Assembly: GCF_017114825.1 (NCBI RefSeq)
Contig: NZ_JADEVO010000027.1
Location: forward strand, 21,032 to 85,031
Source: Pseudomonas gregormendelii
GTDB lineage: Bacteria; Pseudomonadota; Gammaproteobacteria; Pseudomonadales; Pseudomonadaceae
Reading direction: 5' to 3'
Length of the DNA: 64,000 nucleotides
Shown here: piece by piece, positions 59,632 through 64,000 of the stretch
Layout: each line of letters starts with the position of its first letter
Position numbering within the stretch: position 1 is the stretch's first letter
Notes under the pieces: model-generated
What the model was told of the DNA's origin: nothing
Database searches by the model: none
Seen by the model: only the letters and a program-made list of their open reading frames with translations
Position numbers and translations under genes: made by a program

Positions 59632-60348
59632 TTAAGACGGGCGCAAGCCGCGTTCGAGCCAGAGGCGGCTGGCCAGTGTCACCAGACCATCGAGCAGCAA
59701 GGCCAGCAAGGCGGTACACGCCGCGCCGAGCAGCAGTTGCGGCTGATTGTTCAGGGCGATGCCAGGGAAAATCAGGCTGCCCAGGCTGTTGGCGCCGATC
59801 AGGAAGGCCAGCGGTGCCGTACCGACGTTGATCGCCAGGGCCACACGCACACCACCGATGATGATCGGTACGGCGTTTGGCAGTTCGACCCGCCACAGCA
59901 CTTGAGTCGGCGTCATGCCGATGCCGACGGCTGCTTCCTTGAGAGAACCCTGGACGTTTTTCAGGCCTTCATAGGTGTTGCGCACGATCGGCAACAGCGA
60001 GGCAAGGAACAGGGCGAAGATCGCGGGACCACTGCCGATGCCAAGGATGCCCAGGGCGATGGCCAGTACGGCCAGGGGCGGCACGGTGTTGCCGATGTTG
60101 AAGATTTGCATGAAGCGTTCAGCACGGCCAACCATGGTTGGGCGACTGAGGAAGATACCGGCGGGTATGCCCACAACAAGGGCGGCCAGCATGGAAGCGA
60201 GGACGAGCATCAAATGGGCTTGCAGGTAAAACAACAAATCGTCGCGGTAATGTTCGATCGTATTGATGCCGATCCAGTGGACCAGCAGGGCCAGGAGTGC
60301 GACGACAACCGCACCTCCTATCAGCCCTTTGCCATAGCGAATAGCCAC
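59632..60348 (-). CDS. Osmoprotectant ABC transporter permease (OpuCD-like)
   Basis: 238-residue permease, first gene of the operon. TM helices are at about 9-30, 45-70, 84-108, 110-130, 170-190 and 205-228. The EAA loop is KEAAVGIGMTPTQVLWRVELPNAVP. I choose GTG 60348 (MAIRYGKGLIGGAVVVALL) because AGGAG lies about 8 nt upstream; the frame is open 35 codons more. Permease-binding protein-permease-ATPase is the order of transcription. Confidence 0.87.
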   Translation of the reverse strand: MAIRYGKGLIGGAVVVALLALLVHWIGINTIEHYRDDLLFYLQAHLMLVLASMLAALVVGIPAGIFLSRPTMVGRAERFMQIFNIGNTVPPLAVLAIALGILGIGSGPAIFALFLASLLPIVRNTYEGLKNVQGSLKEAAVGIGMTPTQVLWRVELPNAVPIIIGGVRVALAINVGTAPLAFLIGANSLGSLIFPGIALNNQPQLLLGAACTALLALLLDGLVTLASRLWLERGLRPS

Positions 60349-60816
60349 AGGCGGACTCCTTTTTTTCTTTGTCGGCGAACGCAGTCCCGAGTGGCAGTGC
60401 CATTCCTGGCTGCCGGGCAATGCAACGTTCGCGAGAAGCAGCTCATGCCGCACGCCTTCCCTGTAGGAGCGAGCTCGCTCGCGAAAAATGTCCCGACACC
60501 GCGGTTAACCGAATAGCCCGCGTTATCGTTGACGTCCATCGCGAGCAAGCTCGCTCCTACAGGGGAAATGCGTGCGGCTTATCGAGCCATAAGCGCAGCC
60601 TCGTCAGGCTAACTTGCTGATTTATCAGCCCCTGACACGAGTGCTGTAACAGGGGAGTGGACGTCTCTACCTTTTAAAAGGTTCCATAAATAACAGCAAA
60701 TAGCCACCGTCGGAGCTGCCGAAGGTGTTTGGGGGAGGGTACGAGCGGTGGTCCGTGGGGCGCGTTTTAAGCTATACTCGCCGCCCTTTTTTGAATCACC
60801 TGCCAGGCGATTTCCC
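60349..60816. other. Divergent opu-prfC intergenic region
   Basis: 468 bp without a gene. It holds a REP doublet (60462-60561) and, close to prfC, a -10-like TATACT (60773-60778) without a good -35. No terminator or operator is convincing. Promoters for both divergent units must lie here. Confidence 0.5.
60462..60561. repeat. REP doublet in the opu-prfC gap
   Basis: Inverted arms TGTAGGAGCGAGCTCGCTCG (from 60462) and the partner ending at 60561, nearly perfect (one base differs in the arm centre). Same family as 48061-48160. Confidence 0.83.
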
Positions 60817-62400
<1,584 letters not shown>

Positions 62401-62422
62401 GCGTTGAGCTGTCACACAAAAG

Positions 62423-62449
62423 CCCCGTTGCGAAAGCCTCGGGGTTTTT
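62423..62449 (+). terminator. Intrinsic terminator after prfC
   Basis: CCCCG (62423-62427), 12-nt loop, CGGGG (62440-62444), TTTTT. The stem is short but GC-only. It lies 22 bp after the prfC stop. Confidence 0.7.
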
Positions 62450-62460
62450 GGTTTCTGGCG

Positions 62461-62529
62461 AAGATCAAAAGATCGCAGCCTTCGGCGTATACCCGTAGGA
62501 GCTGCCGAAGGCTGCGATCTTTTGATCTT
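62461..62529. repeat. REP doublet, AAAAGATCGCAGCC family (3)
   Basis: Perfect 26-bp arms (62461-62486, 62504-62529) with TTCGGC instead of TGCGGC at the core. The gap up to the next gene (62530-62703) shows nothing else I can name. Confidence 0.85.
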
Positions 62530-62703
62530 TTGGCCTAACAATTATTCCAAACCAATCTGTCGATTAGCGGCAATTACTTCTTTTCGCTGGCGTCCTATCT
62601 GGAGAACCCGGCCGATTGGAACTAGATTTCAGTCAGCTCCACGGTAACCGGGTTACGCGCCGGCAGGCACCCATGCTGCATCTCAGAAAGGATGAATTCG
62701 GCT

Positions 62704-62961
62704 ATGAGCATTCTTCAACGCATTTTGCTGTTGCTAAAGGTTTTGGTGATTATGTCCGTTGGCATGTCCGCAGCGCGGGCCGAATGCCCCGATCACGGTG
62801 AACAGGCATCGAGCGGGCAGGTAGGGCACTCAGGCCTGATGATCGCCAAGTCCGAATGCGAGCCCGGTGACCAGGGGCAGGGCGGTAGCGCGGACGACGA
62901 TGATTCCACTACCGAGGAGCCGGATTCCGACGACCCGGATGAAGGCGATAGCCAGACGTAA
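62704..62961 (+). CDS. Small acidic secreted protein (unknown)
   Basis: 85 residues: a signal peptide (about 1-26, MSILQRILLLLKVLVIMSVG then SAARA) and a mature part with two cysteines (ECPDHGEQ and SECEPGD) that ends in an Asp/Glu/Ser-rich tail of about 30 residues. AAAGGA lies about 12 nt before ATG 62704; the in-frame ATG at 62692 directly abuts that sequence and is less likely. The acidic tail could bind cations. I do not recognise a family. Confidence 0.55.
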   Translation: MSILQRILLLLKVLVIMSVGMSAARAECPDHGEQASSGQVGHSGLMIAKSECEPGDQGQGGSADDDDSTTEEPDSDDPDEGDSQT

Positions 62962-63049
62962 GAGGTAATTTCGGGCAAAAGAAAACCCCTTCACTCCGAC
63001 CGTTACGCAGTCGAGGCAGAAGAGGTTTTTGGACAACCAACACCTGACC

Positions 63050-63140
63050 CTGTGGGAGCGGGCTTGCCCGCGATGGCGATGCCGCAGTGACATTAAAGTC
63101 GCCTGGCGGGACGCCATCGCGGGCAAGCCCGCTCCCACAG
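63050..63140. repeat. REP doublet, GTGGGAGCGGGC family
   Basis: Perfect 29-bp arms (63050-63078, 63112-63140) of the GTGGGAGCGGGCTTGCCCGC variant, the only copy of this family in the window. It lies just after the stop codon of the ABC ATPase remnant. Confidence 0.87.
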
Positions 63141-63156
63141 GTTTTTTAGTACACCG

Positions 63157-63249
63157 TCATGTCGCGCCATCCAGAAGCTGCTCGGCGTAGTGGCAAGCCA
63201 CCTGGCGGTTGTCGAGCAGGCGCAGGGCCGGTTCTTCGGTGCCGTAGCT
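63157..63249 (-). pseudogene. 3' remnant of an oligopeptide-type ABC transporter ATPase
   Basis: Minus-strand frame of 30 codons ending TGA at 63157: SYGTEEPALRLLDNR, then QVACHYAEQLLDGAT. This matches the C-terminal tail of Dpp/Opp-type ATPases (EEPxLRxL..RxVACHxAE). A TAG lies directly upstream and nothing of the ATPase core follows, so only the last part survives, probably cut by a recombination event near 63250. It is too short for the usual gene tools. Confidence 0.65.
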
Positions 63250-63250
63250 C

Positions 63251-63557
63251 TACACCCTCTCAATCTTCGCCTGGATAAGTCACCTCATTTTGGGTGCATT
63301 GCCCGCTGCATGGTTACGGCTTTCTGTCGCCCGTATTTAACCCCCCCCCCCTGGCTGATGGCAGAGATTTTTCGTTATTGCCAAAACCGTTTCCGGTAAA
63401 TACCACGCAGTTATTTGAAACATATTGAGATGGTTTAGAGCTTGTCGGTGGCGCGGACCTACAGAATGTTCCTACAGCTATTTCTGTAAATTGATATATC
63501 GATTTTTTTCTATTGTGCGATTGAGTGTGATGTCTATATTGAAAACTAGATCGACGC
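63251..63557. other. AT-richer gene-free segment with a C11 tract
   Basis: No gene seen. Composition drops in GC compared with the chromosome. It contains the C11 homopolymer (63341-63351). It probably represents foreign or rearranged DNA between the ABC remnant and the NRPS fragment. Confidence 0.4.
63341..63351. repeat. Homopolymer of 11 C
   Basis: An uninterrupted C11 run, the longest homopolymer I see in the window. It lies outside any gene. Such tracts are slippage-prone and also a common assembly error. Confidence 0.8.
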
Positions 63558-63838
63558 TTGAAGAGTGTCAACGTGATCGAAGCATTAGTGGGGGTGGATA
63601 AAACCATTGCGTATCAAGAGCTTGATAGGCTGTCGAATGACCTTGCCAGCCTTTTCATTCAACTGGGGCCACCTCTGAATCCCGCATCGGGGTATATGCC
63701 GAGGCTTCCGTCGATCTGGTTGTCAGTATTATTGCAATAATTAAGGTTGGCGCAGCCTTTATCCCTTTGGAAGTTGCTGATTCGTCTGGTCTGATAAGTC
63801 AATTTCAACGAGTTGGTGCGGTTGAAATTTATCCCTGA
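63558..63838 (+). pseudogene. NRPS adenylation-domain fragment with a frameshift
   Basis: The first frame reads IEALVGVDKTIAYQELDRLS then NDLASLFIQLG, the start of an adenylation domain (YxELNRxANxLAxxLxxxG). At the G-run 63665-63668 the homologous reading moves to another frame: ATSESRIGVYAEASVDLVVS then IIAIIKVGAAFIPLE, the next conserved block (R.G....S...VV..LA.LKAGAA..PL), ending at TGA 63836. One missing G explains it. The rest of the domain, with its core motifs, is absent, so it is a dead fragment. Confidence 0.72.
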
Positions 63839-64000
63839 AGAACGAACTTAACGCCAGCCGGTGCTGCTTCAAACGTATCCGCTCCATGAACCCCACATTC
63901 AAAGCCACCATCTGATCCCCCGAAGCTATGCTCCCGATTTCTTCATCTGTGGCAATTAGCCCACTTCCTATTTTGCCAGCACAAGAATGGCGAAGCCTGG
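63759..64000 (-). CDS. C-terminal part of an unknown ORF running off the window
   Basis: The minus strand is open for 80 codons from the window edge to TAA at 63759. It reads GLIATDEEIGSIASGDQMVA, then LNVGFMERIRLKQHRLALSS and FFRDKFQPHQ. I recognise no family. It overlaps the NRPS fragment by 80 bp, so one of the two is not intact; the NRPS similarity is clear only to about 63770. It could be a genuine gene C-terminus fused to foreign DNA. Confidence 0.3.
   Translation of the reverse strand, partial: RLRHSCAGKIGSGLIATDEEIGSIASGDQMVALNVGFMERIRLKQHRLALSSFFRDKFQPHQLVEIDLSDQTNQQLPKG

Overview
The window is chromosome of a Pseudomonas of the fluorescens type. The evidence is high GC, the order recN-grpE-dnaK-dnaJ-dapB-carAB-greA-yhbY-rlmE-ftsH-folP-glmM-tpiA-secG-tRNA-rimP-nusA-infB-rbfA-truB-rpsO-pnp (as I recall it from P. 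aeruginosa PA4763 to PA4740), the ampDE and piuABC-speC neighbourhoods, and many inverted REP doublets of the Pseudomonas type.

Region 1 (1-27034) is the conserved housekeeping block. It covers DNA repair (recN with a LexA box), sigma-32 chaperones, lysine and carbamoyl phosphate synthesis, transcription fidelity, rRNA methylation, membrane proteolysis, folate and cell-wall precursors, glycolysis, secretion, two tRNAs, and the rimP-nusA-infB-rbfA-truB-rpsO-pnp translation/RNA-decay block. The carA leader carries an intrinsic terminator, and there is no gene between carA and carB.

Region 2 (27237-35051) is a compact integrated element of about 7.8 kb in the 3' end of tRNA-Thr(CGT), bounded by 18-bp direct repeats. 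It encodes a P4-type tyrosine integrase, an AlpA-type regulator, a Toprim primase and a DUF927 helicase (functions joined in one polypeptide in phage P4), plus small unknown proteins. It has no capsid, tail, lysis or recognisable cargo genes. Its non-coding DNA is rich in structure: paired arm-type repeats at both ends, helically phased repeats before alpA, a P4 cI/P1 c4-like antisense RNA with complementary target segments on both sides and an intrinsic terminator between, a 12-copy 9-bp iteron field that looks like a replication origin, and three 60-bp direct repeats near attR. It looks like a minimal P4/PICI-type satellite with RNA-based immunity, and it is the most interesting part of the window.

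Region 3 (35052-48302) returns to the chromosome: a small DUF6388-like protein, nadC, ampDE, a chemoreceptor behind a FliA-type promoter, tatD, and the fructose PTS regulon (cra divergent from fruBKA, with a Cra operator between).

Region 4 (48303-55072) is an iron-uptake cluster: PepSY/flavoreductase PiuB, TonB receptor PiuA, the 2OG-Fe(II) hydroxylase PiuC and a Sel1-repeat protein, with a possible Fur box between piuA and piuC.

Region 5 (55267-62529) holds the ornithine decarboxylase gene speC, whose leader contains an intrinsic terminator, a four-gene OpuC-like osmoprotectant ABC transporter, and prfC.

Region 6 (62530-64000) is a degraded junction: a small acidic secreted protein, a REP doublet, the last 30 codons of an oligopeptide-type ABC ATPase, a C11 homopolymer, a frameshifted fragment of an NRPS adenylation domain, and an open frame running off the window on the minus strand.
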